Shown: positions 9,480 through 20,254 of the stretch, piece after piece
How positions within the stretch are numbered: the stretch's first letter is position 1
Layout of the letters: every line of letters begins with the position of its first letter
Assembly (NCBI GenBank): GCA_949825065.1
Contig: OX463848.1
Span: 39,911,380 to 39,975,379, forward strand
Direction of reading: 5' to 3'
Length of the DNA: 64,000 nucleotides
Source of the DNA: Odontocerum albicorne
Taxonomy: Eukaryota; Arthropoda; Insecta; Trichoptera; Odontoceridae
Position numbers and translations under genes: made by a program
Notes under the pieces: generated by a model
What the model saw: the letters and a program-made list of their open reading frames with translations, nothing else
The model's database searches: none
Told to the model about the DNA's origin: nothing

Positions 9480-10560
9480 GTTAGCTATGAGAGAGTTTAG
9501 AAAAGTTTCTGAAATGCATAACGTATCCCAAACAAATAAATCTATTAAAAATCATACATTTCCATATAATTTAATTGTAATTTAAATGGCGGTTTTGAGA
9601 TTATCGATACACTCGATTTTCAATTTATAGAAATTCATTTTTAAGTAGGAAAATAAAAATCAAACGCCTAGATAGTTCTATATCATTTATTTATTTACTT
9701 AGTGACAACTGTTTCGCCATACAATGACCTTATCAAACTATGGGTGAAGATTAACTATGTTGCTATGACAGCTGTTACTGGTAACTTAATAAATAATTTT
9801 ATTTTGATTATCCTTTTGTGTCCTTTGAATACATTTAGAGGATAAATTATTAAAGACTTGCAAATCAAATACACGAGTATAGTATGTCTGAAATGTTCGG
9901 AGAGCTAACAATACTTAAACATTAAAAAAATGCAAAGAAATAGTTTGAAAAACTATCATTAACATGTGAGAACGTTTTCCATTGTCTTCTGCACCACTTA
10001 ACTATGACCGTGTTAATAGATGACCAGAGACTTGTTCTTCTACTACCAGAAGTTCCTGCCCTTCCATCAAGAACATTTTTTTACCATCAAAACAAAGCTG
10101 AAGTAACGCCTCGAACAGTGTATGACACGCGATTTCAAATATACACCATATTCTGAATCCAGCAACAAAGTTCTCAAATGATCGTTTTTCTATTCTGCTC
10201 CGCGCCCTCCTTTTGTTCTTCTAATTAGACTTCCCCACCGGGAGTGGATTGCATTCATGTGCCTGGTATTAAAATACTGCATTAATTGTTCCAAGCACGA
10301 GATATGATCATACAATGGCCATTAGTCCAAACAAACCACAATGGACAAAGCCCCCGCCATTTGGCCAGTCATTTTTTGTGTGCGAAATGCAATTCTGCTG
10401 TCTTGTACTCTTACACACAAGCTTGCATGTAGCGCCAGGCTTCAAATTATTTTTCGTACGATGATGTATTGTTAATTGACCTTATTATTTGATTTCAAAG
10501 AAAACCAACGATTGTTTTATTTTGTCATTTAAAAAATATTTTCCTTGATACTTCTTCGAA
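9480..10560. other. Unassigned, apparently single-copy
   Basis: Base composition between 9950 and 10470 is more balanced than the flanks and nothing here matches other parts of the window. It could be unique intergenic or intronic sequence. No splice-bounded reading frame can be supported. Confidence 0.35.
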
Positions 10561-11325
10561 TCGTTTTATTGTTCAAGGTTGCTTTCATGATTATTTCGGT
10601 TTATTTTGATTTTTTCTTTTGAATTGTGTTATTTTATACTTCTGACTTACCTGACTCCAAACCTCTCGGTCCTTGGTTATCTTGAAGCAGCACTTAAAGA
10701 GGATCCTGATAACTTTTTTATTCAACCCTACCATCTCATAAGACACCTTCCCTCAACTGTCTCCATGATTATTAGCGTCTACAAACTTTCATATTTTTTT
10801 GGAATTTAGTTATTATTTTTACTAAATTCCCGACGTAGTAGACACATATTCTACCAAATAGGTCGCAGAAAGATTATTTTATTCTCGCTTATTTTTTGCT
10901 AATCAAAATCAACCACAGATTTCTGACCTATTTATTGTTGCGACTCGGGGGGATATATAATTATTTTCTACCTTGAATTACGAGTATATATAAGTTCATC
11001 AAAATTTTTTTTCGGGTATATCTTATATTTGAGAATAACTAATCGAGGCATGTGTTGAAACGATTTGTTTTAAATGTCGTAAATTTAGGAGACAAAATTG
11101 TTTTTTTTTTCTGAAAATTTTCAGGATTAATATTAATGAAATTATTTATGATGGTCATTTGAAAATGTTTAATTATATTTTTTTTTAATAAATATAAGTA
11201 GTATAGAAAATAAACCAACAGTATGAGAAGACATAGTATGGCTACGTGCACGGTGTAAATTTATCATTTTAATGTCCTGGTTTATATTTTAATTTAACAA
11301 TAAGCAGGTACATAATTACAAGTAG
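10561..11325. other. Unassigned AT-rich stretch
   Basis: A 67-codon frame at 10606-10809 contains LGYLEAALKEDPDNFF, which looks protein-like, but I recognise no family and there is no supporting context. The rest is AT-rich with no identified repeat. Confidence 0.25.
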
Positions 11326-11329
11326 TACA

Positions 11330-11945
11330 GAAGTTATGATAGGTTTCGGAAGACCAAGAAAACGTGACACGACCAAATTAGTCAAATTCTGAACGAGAGA
11401 AGGGTGAACAGCCTTTATAATCAAGGTAGTATGCATGATGAGGCGTATGGATGTGGTAAAAGCGAATGATACATACCAAAATATAATTAAGTGCAGAAAT
11501 CTTCTCGCTGTCTATCCCAATAGGGACATGACGTGATGGTGATGATTTTAAATACTTTTTATTCAAGGAAAATTTGTGGAGTGTCGATGTTTGGAAGAAG
11601 GCGAAACGAAGACATCAAAATGTAATGCATTGATATGTTTTAAGTAAGATGAACAATGGTGCTTTTAGATGTCTTGGACATGTGGAAAGAATGAGTGATG
11701 AAATAACGACTAAGCTAATGTACGTCAGAAGTGCAAGGTGTGCGTGAGAGAAGTAGACCGTGGAAAATGTGGCTGGACCCAATGGACCAGATTTTGAAAG
11801 GTAAAGTGAGAGTACATGAATAAAAGGATATTGTGCCTGACGAGATGTATGAACGTGGAGGAGGCGAAAGTTGTGTGCTTGGATAGAAGATCTATTCTTT
11901 CTGCCTACTCCGCAAAGGACACGGCGTGGTGATACGTAAGTAAGT
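11330..11945 (+). mobile_element. LINE-R, two degenerate fragments
   Basis: 11330-11560 holds a worn LINE-R 3' end (gaagaccaagaaaacgtgac, then ccaatagggacatgacgtga). 11580-11945 holds a better one: tgtcttggacatgtggaaag (the GHVER block), ggagaggcga-like CMNVEEAKVV near 11855 and the end block acacggcgtggtgatacgta. Both are crossed by stops and indels. Confidence 0.55.
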
Positions 11946-12080
11946 GTGCAAAAAATTAATGAAAATAGATATAAAATAAAATATATTATTTATAGTCAAG
12001 GCATTAACATTGTGGAGACCCTCTAAGCGAGTGAGATTTTGTAAGTAAAATAAAAATATATTTTGTAAGTAATATAAATA

Positions 12081-12243
12081 ACGTAATTGCGGCTACCATA
12101 TACAAAATAAATAACGTAATTGCGGCTACCATATACAAAATAAATAACGTAATTGCGGCTACCATATACAAAATAAATAACGTAATTGCGGCTACCATAT
12201 ACAAAATAAATAACGTAATTGCGGCTACCATATACAAAATAAT
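12081..12243. repeat. 33-bp minisatellite, five units
   Basis: acgtaattgcggctaccata recurs at 12081, 12114, 12147, 12180 and 12213, an exact 33-base period with almost no divergence. Because 33 is a multiple of three, the minus strand shows a repeated 11-residue peptide (YMVAAITLFIL); this is a by-product of the array, not a gene. Confidence 0.9.
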
Positions 12244-12249
12244 TGAAGA

Positions 12250-12335
12250 CATAAAAACGTTTGAGCCATGCCGTACCGTGTACGTCCATATTCTCTTGAG
12301 GTAAAAATTCGCTCGCCGTACGGCGTACGGCCATA
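12250..12335. repeat. Two related CGTAC-rich short repeats
   Basis: gccgtaccgtgtacgtccat near 12270 and gccgtacggcgtacggccat near 12315 are similar 24-base blocks rich in CGTAC. They lie inside the 12021-12346 insert, next to its right end, and may be subterminal repeats of that element. Confidence 0.5.
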
Positions 12336-12489
12336 CTCGTTTAGAGAGACATTGTAATTTGTTTTATCAAACACTGTTTATTCCACTTTTTACAAAAGGG
12401 GAATAAACAGTGTTTGATAAAACAATTTACAATCTAAAATAAACATATACCCGTAACATGTTTCGTGTAAAGTTGGCAACTTCTTTGAA

Positions 12490-12550
12490 CTCAAACTCCC
12501 GGTTGGAAGACAAGCATTTTATTAATTTGGCCACGGACGTTGAAAATTGT
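12490..12550 (-). repeat. SINE-B head fragment
   Basis: On the minus strand, acgtccgtggccaaattaat, then gcttgtcttccaaccgggag match the tRNA-like head of SINE-B. No body or tail follows. Confidence 0.45.
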
Positions 12551-12559
12551 AGTTTAACA

Positions 12560-13205
12560 AAGTCATTTCTGCTTGGCTTCAGACTTTCAAAATTGGTTTT
12601 GATCGGGGAAGTTCAGAAAGCGATCTATTAAATTGTTACCGATATATGTATACTTTTTCTTTTGAAACCACGAAGAAGTCAATTCCGTTCGTTTTACGAC
12701 ACGGATTCGTAGAGCTCTTAAAACCATCGAATTCAATCGATATGAACCAGCTTCCTGCGAGCCAGACAGCGTGTAGGATTTTTCCAAACGTCGCTTCATT
12801 GAATTGACTATCAGCAGAGGAAATCTGAAGATTCAGCAACTGTAAAATTACTTCCTAGTTCTTATGTTATCTTTGCTTTTCCCGTTTCTACTTTAAGATG
12901 TCTTGAAATGCTTTTAAAATTACATGCATGTATGTCATAATTCGTTCAATTTATAATGATACTATTATTTATTTTAATAATATTATTTTAAGTGTATAAA
13001 TATAATTTTTTTAATATTTTTAACAATCTATTATCGTTTAATTTTTTTTAAACTATAATTTACATGTACAAGGGTGTGGTCTGAAAAACATCCGACGTCT
13101 TCGCAGTCGGGCTCGCGGTCCTCTTATTGGTGGGGGTGTATCTCGATTTTGAAGATGATATGAGATGATCCCAAATCGTTGGATTGCTTCACTCTCAAAT
13201 TTAGT
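12560..13205. other. Unassigned
   Basis: Two overlapping minus-strand frames (12587-12799 and 12636-12839) cover a more balanced segment with the look of decayed coding DNA, but neither matches a family I know. From 12900 onward it is AT-rich. Confidence 0.25.
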
Positions 13206-13211
13206 TTCTTT

Positions 13212-13565
13212 CTCATTGCCTTAACATATGTTATATGTGCAATTTCATTGCCTTAACATATGTTATATGTGCAATTTCATTGCCTTAACATATGTTATAT
13301 GTGCAATTTCATTGCCTTAACATATGTTATATGTGCAATTTCATTGCCTTAACATATGTTATATGTGCAATTTCATTGCCTTAACATATGTTATATGTGC
13401 AATTTCATTGCCTTAACATATGTTATATGTGCAATTTCATTACCTTAACATATGTTATATGTGCAATTTCATTGCCTTAACATATGTTATATGTGCAATT
13501 TCATTACCTTAACATATGTTATATGTGCAATTTCATTGCCTTAACATATGTTATATGTGTAATTT
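13212..13565. repeat. 32-bp minisatellite, about eleven units
   Basis: aatttcattgccttaacata begins at 13241 and repeats every 32 bases to about 13561, with a partial unit at the left end. Only single-base variants (gcc/acc at 13443 and 13507) are seen. Each unit contains the palindrome TAACATATGTTA. Very low divergence points to recent expansion. Confidence 0.9.
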
Positions 13566-13654
13566 TAGGATGTAACGTATTGTGAATACTATGTTACTAT
13601 TAATAAACCTATTGTTTCTTTCCATACATATCAAGTCGTTATACTGTCGTGTAT

Positions 13655-13845
13655 CTCATGACTGAGCATCGTGATTCCCATGATAACCTCTAACAACATC
13701 TCTCCATCCATGAGTGCAGACACTCCGCAGTACGAAAATCAGTTGTTAAGGGTAGTGCTGTTGCGTCTCTCACTTTCAGTAACCACAAACCTTTCCAAAC
13801 TGTCACCTTGGCCACGATCAATGTGCCCAAAGAATCATTTTTTTT
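13655..13845 (-). pseudogene. LINE-K C-terminal fragment
   Basis: Minus-strand translation shows FFGHIDRGQGDSLERFVVTE, then after a deletion TALPLTTDFRTAECLHSW. These match the fuller copy at 27250-27478, which has LQFFGHIAHGQGDSMKKLV and TGLPLTTALQ. This is the C-terminus of a LINE reverse transcriptase of the FGHI type. An indel and a premature stop break the frame. It lies directly downstream of the RTE-B fragment on the same strand. Confidence 0.6.
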
Positions 13846-13916
13846 TTCATTTTAGTAGTGAACTAATAAAAATCATGATGGTAATGAGATCTTCTTCTTC
13901 CTCGCACTGTCCCAAC

Positions 13917-14553
13917 TCATTGCCTAGGTAGGCTATTGGGGTCGTCTCTTCTCGTTCTCAGGCTGTATGTTCTTCGGTTCTGGGTGTCGCTTTTATCTAG
14001 GCCGTTTCTCTGCAGGATTTTGGAGCATTGAGTCATCCAGGAGTTCTTTGGTCTTCCTCTGGACGGATGTCGAGGAAGATCCACAGACATTGCCTGATTT
14101 ATAGTATGGTCTGGTGGTCTCTTCCCGTTTACTATTTATGTCAGTGACTCCCAGGCTACCACGAATGCGTGAGCTCTTAATTTATCTTTCAGTGATACTC
14201 CTGCCGACCACCTAATCATTCGCATTTCTGCTGTTTCAAGTTGCCTAGAGTAGGAGCTGTACATATTCCAGCATTCTGAGCCATACATAATTGCGGGTCT
14301 AACGATAGACTGGTATATCTTTCCTTTCAGTTTTATAGGCATTTTTGGGTCACACAAGACTCCTGTTACCGATCCGAATTTCATCCATCCCATACTTATT
14401 CTATGGTCAACATCCGCGGCGCACCTTTCGTCTTTGTGAATGAGTGAGCCCAGATACTTAAATGTGTCACAGCCGGCTAATATTTCCCCATCCAGTTGCA
14501 TTGAAGGAGTTGTGGCATTTGGGTCTTCAAATGGCAGGTTTAGATGGTAATGG
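13917..14553 (-). pseudogene. RTE-clade LINE reverse transcriptase C-terminus
   Basis: The minus strand reads from about 14553 to a stop at 13917-13919 with a frame change near 14130. The first part (121 codons from 14501) holds FKYLGSLIHKDERCAADVDH, MGWMKFGSVTGVLCDPKMP and RPAIMYGSECWN, then TAEMRMIRWSAGVSLKDKLR. This series is characteristic of the RTE/BovB clade after its catalytic domain. The second part has SRGRPKNSW and RTRRDDPNSLPRQ. An (A)GAAGAAGAAG tail follows at about 13890. The catalytic core and endonuclease are missing, so it is a 5'-truncated dead copy. Confidence 0.75.
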
Positions 14554-14559
14554 GATCTT

Positions 14560-14995
14560 CATAGAGATTTATCGTAGGTTAGATAATTTTTGCAAGTATA
14601 TATCAATTTATGTAAAAACACATTTATGTAATATGAATCCAAGTCTAAAACGATGTAAAAAAACATATTTTTCTACCTCCAATTTGTAAGAGTTGACTAA
14701 GATTTCACTTTTAGTATTTTTTACGTGTCAACTACTTTTCAGCAAATATTTGCTGTCTTAAAAGAGGTGATAAGTACAAAGAGTATAAAAGGTGGTATTT
14801 CCAGTACGATAGACATTACACCTCACAGACACAGGTCGAGGGGATTAACTCATGCGTCATGCATGCACTTGTTGATTTCTCATTACTTATGCAAAAGTTT
14901 CACTTGCATCTTATACAGAGAGGCCCATCAGCCGCGCTCATTTTAGACATTATTTTTTTTTATTTGATTCTTTTTTCAAATAATTTAAACATACA
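14560..14995. other. Unassigned
   Basis: Several short frames but nothing recognisable. The part at 14810-14940 is more balanced in composition than its surroundings. Confidence 0.25.
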
Positions 14996-14999
14996 TACT

Positions 15000-15085
15000 A
15001 TCAGATTATTTATGTGCCGGGGTAGGCCGTGAAGACAGGGTGCCAGACTTTCCTATCTCGACACACATCTTTCGTTCAAAGTTAG
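15000..15085 (-). mobile_element. LINE-R terminal fragment
   Basis: tgccggggtaggccgtgaag, then agactttcctatctcgacac is the reverse complement of the LINE-R end block (cgagataggaaagtct, then cctaccccg). Confidence 0.55.
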
Positions 15086-15371
15086 TACTAGAATACTGCT
15101 GTGGACTATCATCTTAGCAGATTAATGTGTGCGTGGAATTTTATCCTTTCATTCTACAAAATGTTTTATTATATTTTTTTCTTTATATAGATTTTAATTC
15201 GTATTATGGGGAAGGTATTTTTATTTATGTTTACGATCTACTTCCAATCATCGAAGTTGGTGCTAGACTCCTTACAGTTGGTACTACAATCCTAGCTGAT
15301 TTTAGATACTGTCAAGTTGGAATAGATGATATGATGTCCCATTGGATTTGTTTCCTATAATTTTAAATAAT

Positions 15372-15590
15372 TTCCAACAAGATCCGACGATCAGTAAATT
15401 AATTGCGCGTTGTCGATTGCAGGGATCAGTAGTTGACTTATCTCGTGATAGAAGACCGCGTGCTTTCCGCATTATTGAGAATATTCATAGGGTATTAAGA
15501 GTGTTGCTGATGATCAAGCAACTTCAAACAAAATACATTCAGCTCAGCTCAAAATGTTCCGAATGACACTGCAACGAATCTTATGTTGTG
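15372..15590 (+). pseudogene. Mariner-like transposase N-terminal DNA-binding part
   Basis: The first frame reads FQQDPTISKLIARCRLQGSV and then VDLSRDRRPRAFRIIENI, the helix-turn-helix and GRPR-like linker of the arthropod mariner-like transposase group whose C-terminus reads DLTPLDYFLWG. After a +1 shift near 15495 the next segment reads SVADDQATSNKIHSAQL, then MTLQRIL, again in the family order. The catalytic domain is absent. The related C-terminal half occurs at 46030-46293. Assignment is by remembered motif pattern. Confidence 0.6.
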
Positions 15591-15599
15591 TAATTATTT

Positions 15600-15870
15600 C
15601 CGTATACAATTCAGTCGGTATAAGAATTGAAGCCACAAGATCCACTACGAAGCCTTCAATAGAAGCATCGGAGCACGTCGTATGGGCTACCCTGTACATC
15701 ACTTACAAATTAGTTATGTCAGATCTTTTAATGGACTTACGTTTTTCTGTACTTTTGGTTTCCAATTTAAGAGCATGTCTGATGCACCTTTTTTATTTGT
15801 ATATTTTACATATTTCTTCAACATTTTTTTTATATGTATTATATAATTTATAACTTCTCAGAATTTTCGT
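15600..15870. other. Unassigned
   Basis: The plus-strand frame 15554-15853 begins inside the transposase remnant and runs on into AT-rich DNA. It is not a recognised gene. Confidence 0.3.
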
Positions 15871-15883
15871 TTGTGTAGTTTGT

Positions 15884-16860
15884 GTTTGATAGCAACGTAT
15901 GACAGAATAAAGAATACATACATTAGGAAATAATGTGGATTGAAAGAAGATGCAGTGCTTACTGTTAAGAAAGGATTTTAGTTTGTGTTTGATAGCAACG
16001 TATGACAGCATAAAGAATACTGGCATTAGGAAAGAATATGGTTTGAAAGAAGATGCAGTGCTTACTTTGAAGAAAGGATTTTAGTTTGTGTAGTTTGTGT
16101 TTGATAGCAACGTATGACAGAACAAAGAATACTTACGTTAGGAAAGGATATAAATTAAAAGAAGATACAGTGCTTACTGTGAAGAAAGGATTTTAGTTTG
16201 TGTTTGATAGTAACGTATGACAGAATAAAGAATACTTACGTTAGGAAAGGATATAGATTGAAAGAAGATGCAGTGCTTACTGTGAAGAAAGGATTTTAGT
16301 TTGTGTATTTTGTGTTTGATAGCAACGTATAACAGAATAAAGAATACTTACGTTAGGAAAGGGTATAGATTGAAAGAAGATGCAGTGCTTACTTTGAAGA
16401 AAGGATTTTAGTTTGTGTATTTTGTGTTTGATAGCAACGTATAACAGAATAAAGAATACTTACGTTAGGAAAGGGTATAGATTGAAAGAAGATGCAGTGC
16501 TTACTGCGAAGAAAGGATTTTGATTTGTGTAGTTTGTGTTTGATAGCAACGTATGACAGAACAAAGAATACTTACGTTAGGAAAGGGTATAGATTGAAAG
16601 AAGATGCAGTGCTTACTGTGAAGAAAGGATTTTGATTTGTGTAGTTTGTGTTTGATAGCAACGTATGACAGAATGAAGAATACCGGCATTAGGAAATAAT
16701 ATGGATTGAAAGAAGATGCAGTGCTTACTGTAAAGAAAGGATTTTGGGTAGTTTGGGTTTGATAGCAGCGTATGACAGAATAAAGAATACTGCCATTAGG
16801 AAATAATATGTATTGAAAGAAGATGCAGTGCTTACTGTAAAGAAAGGAGAATTGAGATGA
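15884..16860 (+). repeat. Nine-unit tandem array of LINE-R coding sequence
   Basis: gtttgatagcaacgtatgac or a close variant starts at 15884, 15987, 16099, 16202, 16314, 16426, 16538, 16650 and 16757, so the period is 103, 107 or 112 bases; the longer form has an extra tttgtgtag-like spacer. Each unit translates, with shifts, to a segment like DRIKNT-IRK-G-LKEDAVLT-KKG, the region just before WFGHVE in LINE-R. The last unit runs straight into that next region (gagatgatttggccacgtag at 16852). The array is thus an amplified piece of a LINE reading frame. Confidence 0.8.
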
Positions 16861-17100
16861 TTTGGCCACGTAGAAATATAATTTATACAAGTAGTTTAAG
16901 AAGTGCGAGATATTTGAAAGACTTAGAAAAACGTGGCAAGACCAAATTAATAAAATTCTGAAAGAGTGAAAAGCCTGTATACACTACTGAGTATATGTAT
17001 GTGGCAGAAGCGAAAAGAGTGTGTCATGACAAAATTAAGTGGATATATATTCTCTCTGCCTACCCCATTAGCATATGGCACTATGTGGATGATGTTTGAT
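16850..17100 (+). mobile_element. LINE-R 3' part joined to the tandem array
   Basis: It follows the last array unit without a gap: a LRWFGHVE-like block, then ggcaagaccaaattaataaa, and the terminal coding block near 17050 (ctgcctaccccattagcata). Stops and deletions are present. Confidence 0.6.
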
Positions 17101-17274
17101 TTTATTATGAATCAGTTTATAAATTCGCATTGGGTGTTTGGGATATATTTACGACCGCGTTTCTTTTTAATATACGTTATAAAACTTAACATACGAAATT
17201 ACGATCTTCGTAGCCCTGTTGAAAAAGTGCCTGTCTAAACTTATGATTAATAGTTCAATTCTCATTAGTACCGC

Positions 17275-17395
17275 AATTTTTTTAAAAAGGGTTGCAGTTT
17301 AAGGTTTCATTTAAAACTTGGTTAATAACACCTTTCTTGTTGATGGGAAGAGATTGGCATGAAACAATAAGTCCTACATGTGTTACTGTATATAA
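17275..17395 (+). repeat. SINE-B body and tail, degenerate
   Basis: aaaagggttgcagtttaagg, then gatgggaagagattggcatg and caataagtcctacatg match the SINE-B body and shared tail in order but with many changes. The tRNA-like head is missing. Confidence 0.45.
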
Positions 17396-17399
17396 CGAA

Positions 17400-18100
17400 A
17401 GTGTTAAACAATTAGAAAAAAATATTAGTTGCATAAAGGTCTTACGGAGTTTTGATGACACCCCGAAAAACCTTCTACGAAGAAACCACGGAAAGCTCAA
17501 AACATAAAAAAATATTCAAATTCGTTCAAATCAAAAGCTTTATCCTATTGACAATATCAGAAAATAACGAGCTTTCATGTAAATCTATTTTTTTTGTTTT
17601 TAATCCACTGAAACAGATAACAGAGAATTCAACAATCTGAACTCTTTCATTCCACCATTCCCATCCTAAAACCTTATTTCCGATCCCTCCAGTGTCAGGT
17701 TTATGTAGGTGGGATCACCTTTAGCTACAGACCTTGTAAAATATTTAACGAAAATAAAATGTGATGGGGTCATAAAACAAGACTGCCGCAATGTTCCTCC
17801 ACCTCATCCTTAACATCGGCCTCCCCCGCCGCCCCTTCGAATCTCTCAGAATTAATATTTAATACGAGGGCTCCGTATTTTTATGACCTTTATTAATTAC
17901 GCTGGATACGGTTGAATGTTCTTCAATATCCACTTTTCTTTATTCCATCATGATGGTCTGCTGGCTTCAGAGTAATTTTGTAGTTTTTACACTGATTTAT
18001 AGTAGGAAGTTAAAATACACGTAGTTTCTTGTGTTGATTGATTTATTAAAGATGTTTCAATTATGTGTTTCTGTATTTACATACGTACATTGTGTTTCTT
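17400..18100. other. Unassigned
   Basis: Frames at 17282-17640 overlap the SINE remnant and are not credible. 17640-17900 is balanced, pyrimidine-rich and probably unique sequence. Confidence 0.3.
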
Positions 18101-18104
18101 GAAG

Positions 18105-18182
18105 GGTAGGCAGAGTTATCACATCTCCAAACTTTTCTATACAAACACACATTTTGCCTTCTCGTCATTCATACATCTCTTC
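18105..18182 (-). mobile_element. LINE-R fragment, cut by SINE-A
   Basis: cagagttatcacatctccaa, then cgtcattcatacatctcttc is LINE-R in reverse. It stops at 18182, where SINE-A sequence begins without a gap. Confidence 0.5.
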
Positions 18183-18380
18183 GCGGACTTCCATGCGGAA
18201 GGTCGCCAGCTAGAATCCCGCGGTGAGCTACTTACCTCGAATGCCACAAGCATTTTTCCGCCTCGTTTTTGAGGGTATAAGGATCTACGGTTTAGTCATA
18301 TTTATTCTTTAAAAAAAACTAATCGGTGATAAACATGTCGGTGTTCTCGGATCGTCTCACTTCGCTGTTTCGTCGGATCC
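18183..18380 (+). mobile_element. SINE-A copy
   Basis: cggacttccatgcggaaggt starts within the head, so the first bases of the tRNA-like part are lost. ccgcctcgtttttgagggta, then tgtcggtgttctcggatcgt and ctcacttcgctg match the other SINE-A bodies. Confidence 0.6.
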
Positions 18381-19165
18381 AGTACAGCGGTGTTGTCGGT
18401 AAGTTTGCTGGTGTGCAACGGCCCACTCACTTAAAGGGGAGAAATGAAGAAAGAAACAAACTCACCAGCGCAGCTTCGCTTCCCAACTGAATTGGCGCTG
18501 GAATGGCAAAGAGATCTTCAACTACAAGATCCAGCAACGACATCTTCTATTACTTATACTTCCCATTTGACATTTCAAATTTTTGTTCATTTGATCCAGT
18601 AATGTTTTTATCGGTTGACTTCCACCCGGGGGCTTCGGACTCGATTCATGTTCGTGCCCAAATTGGGTCCAGTTTGATAATCGACTTTATCTGGTAACAA
18701 TACTCACCTGCATTAGACGTGTGCGAGTATTCTTGCACCTTCACGTGCGTCAGCATTGCCAACACTTGCGATTACGATCTGAGAGTTATATGCTTTCTTC
18801 AGTGGTTCTACAACTCAAAGTTTCGATCAATAGGGCCAAAAACAATGTTGTCTCGCGGCCACGCTCATCAATGTAACAGCAAAGCTAGTTTCAATTATTT
18901 TAAATGTACCGTACAAATGAATCATTGAATAACTTAACTTTTATGAGTGAGTGCTGCTCCCTACTTCTCTGATCAGGCGCACTGTTGACACCGGAATGTT
19001 TCTAAATTATATTCGGCCCTACTATATTCCGACTGTTTGAACTGAATAATGTGTTGCAGAAAGATACTATATAGTGGAGTATTTTATCAACTGGTCCATT
19101 GAATACACTAATGTTTTTTTCTTGTATATACCTTAGTCATAACTATTTTTTTTATCGTGACACTT
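18381..19165. other. Unassigned; short shared motif
   Basis: The segment 18490-18900 is balanced and coding-like on the minus strand but broken by stops. A block near 18840 (acaatgttgtctcgcgg) also occurs, modified, near 58448 and 2118. It may be a worn transposon frame, but I cannot name it. Confidence 0.3.
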
Positions 19166-19167
19166 TA

Positions 19168-19370
19168 AGGTGCATGTTCGCGAGGTAAAGCACTGAACTT
19201 CCATACAGAAGGTCGCAGGTTCGAACCCCGCGTTGTGCTATTCCCCTCGAATGACACACCTAGTATTTGGGGGTATAATGATAGCTATGATTTCGGTTAT
19301 ATCTATTCGTTCAAAAAAAAAGGGAAAAACATTTCGATATGCTCCGATCGTCTTTCGGTCTGTTTTTCAA
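19168..19370 (+). mobile_element. SINE-A, best-preserved head
   Basis: The head reads like a tRNA: gcatgttcgcgaggtaaagc for the A-box side and ggtcgcaggttcgaaccccg for the B box, which fits GWTCRANNC exactly (gttcgaacc). The body gggggtataatgatagctat, then gatatgctccgatcgtctt follows. The body is shortened relative to 6725-6965. Confidence 0.7.
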
Positions 19371-20140
19371 AACCAATAAAAAACTAGAACAAGATTCTTG
19401 TGGTTACCATAAAACAAAACGTGTGTTCAAAACAGAATGCTTATTTGAACAAGACAGTTTAAATAGCCGTGAACAAAAAATTAACCAATATTTTACGAAT
19501 GCTAACTCGGCTTATACAAAAAAATGGATAGATTTACCTCACTCGTCGTAACTCGAGCCTTTTATTCGTATCCATAAAAAAACATGAAAAATCTAATTAA
19601 TTGGTCAAACGATTTTTTTTCCTTTTTCCAAAGTTTGATAATAAAGAACTCGAATTTTAATCGGGTCGTTTTTCTCCGATATTGAGTTTTACCAGTAATT
19701 AAAGGGTAGAAACGGGACGTTTCGCCGGGTCGAAAGGGAAAATGGTGAGGAAAAATATTTTAACGGAAAATTGTCGAACCGTTTGACATGTTGTAACAAA
19801 AAAGAAATCCTGGCGACTGGCAGCAACAGAAGGGTAATTAAATAAGGCAGGTGGGATTAATTGTCTTTCCTCCTACCACTTGCCCAACTCACCCCTTCCA
19901 CTGGACTTAACCTGCCTCCCTTTTGGCCCCTAGTTGCCCCATCCACCGGTCGTAGCTGACAAATCACTACGTTCCCCTTCACCCATTGAGTGATGCTGGG
20001 GAAGGCTAAGAACTTGGTGGATAAATCATGTGAATAAGGAGTTCTTGAGACTCTCTGTGTATGTGTTTTTGTTTTTTTCTTAGTTTAACTGATTGTTGTC
20101 TTTTTTGAGAAAAAGGTATTTTTGAAAAACAATGTACCTT
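19371..20140. other. Unassigned, apparently single-copy
   Basis: No match elsewhere in the window. 19840-20010 is balanced and C-rich. The 70-codon frame at 19339-19551 starts inside the SINE and is not supported. Confidence 0.3.
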
Positions 20141-20254
20141 AAACATATTCATATTTTAAAATCGAAGGTTTTTTATCCATATCAATATACAGGTCCTTCT
20201 GGGCCCTGGCCTGTTATATACTATAGTAACATATATATTATATATACTTATTTT

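Larger units (their letters stand above)
11985..12435. mobile_element. FB foldback copy with an insert
   Basis: Outer parts match the FB family: tagtcaaggcattaacattg at the left, then attgtaatttgttttatc, and a hairpin whose arms (about 12360-12388 and 12400-12428) read caaacactgtttattccac and its reverse complement. Between the left flank and the hairpin lies extra DNA at 12021-12346 bounded by ctctaagcgagt and actcgtttagag, an 11-of-12 inverted match. So a small element appears to have landed inside this foldback copy. Confidence 0.65.

Noticed and set aside
12004..12334. Two long minus-strand frames with a repeated peptide
   Set aside because: They arise because the 33-bp array length is a multiple of three; composition and context are those of a minisatellite.
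12081..13565. Repeats with regular spacing as a CRISPR array
   Set aside because: Units are directly adjacent with no unique spacers and the setting is eukaryotic.
16501..16890. 129-codon minus-strand frame with repeated FF-x-SKHCIFFQ-like segments
   Set aside because: It is the antisense shadow of the LINE-R-derived tandem array.
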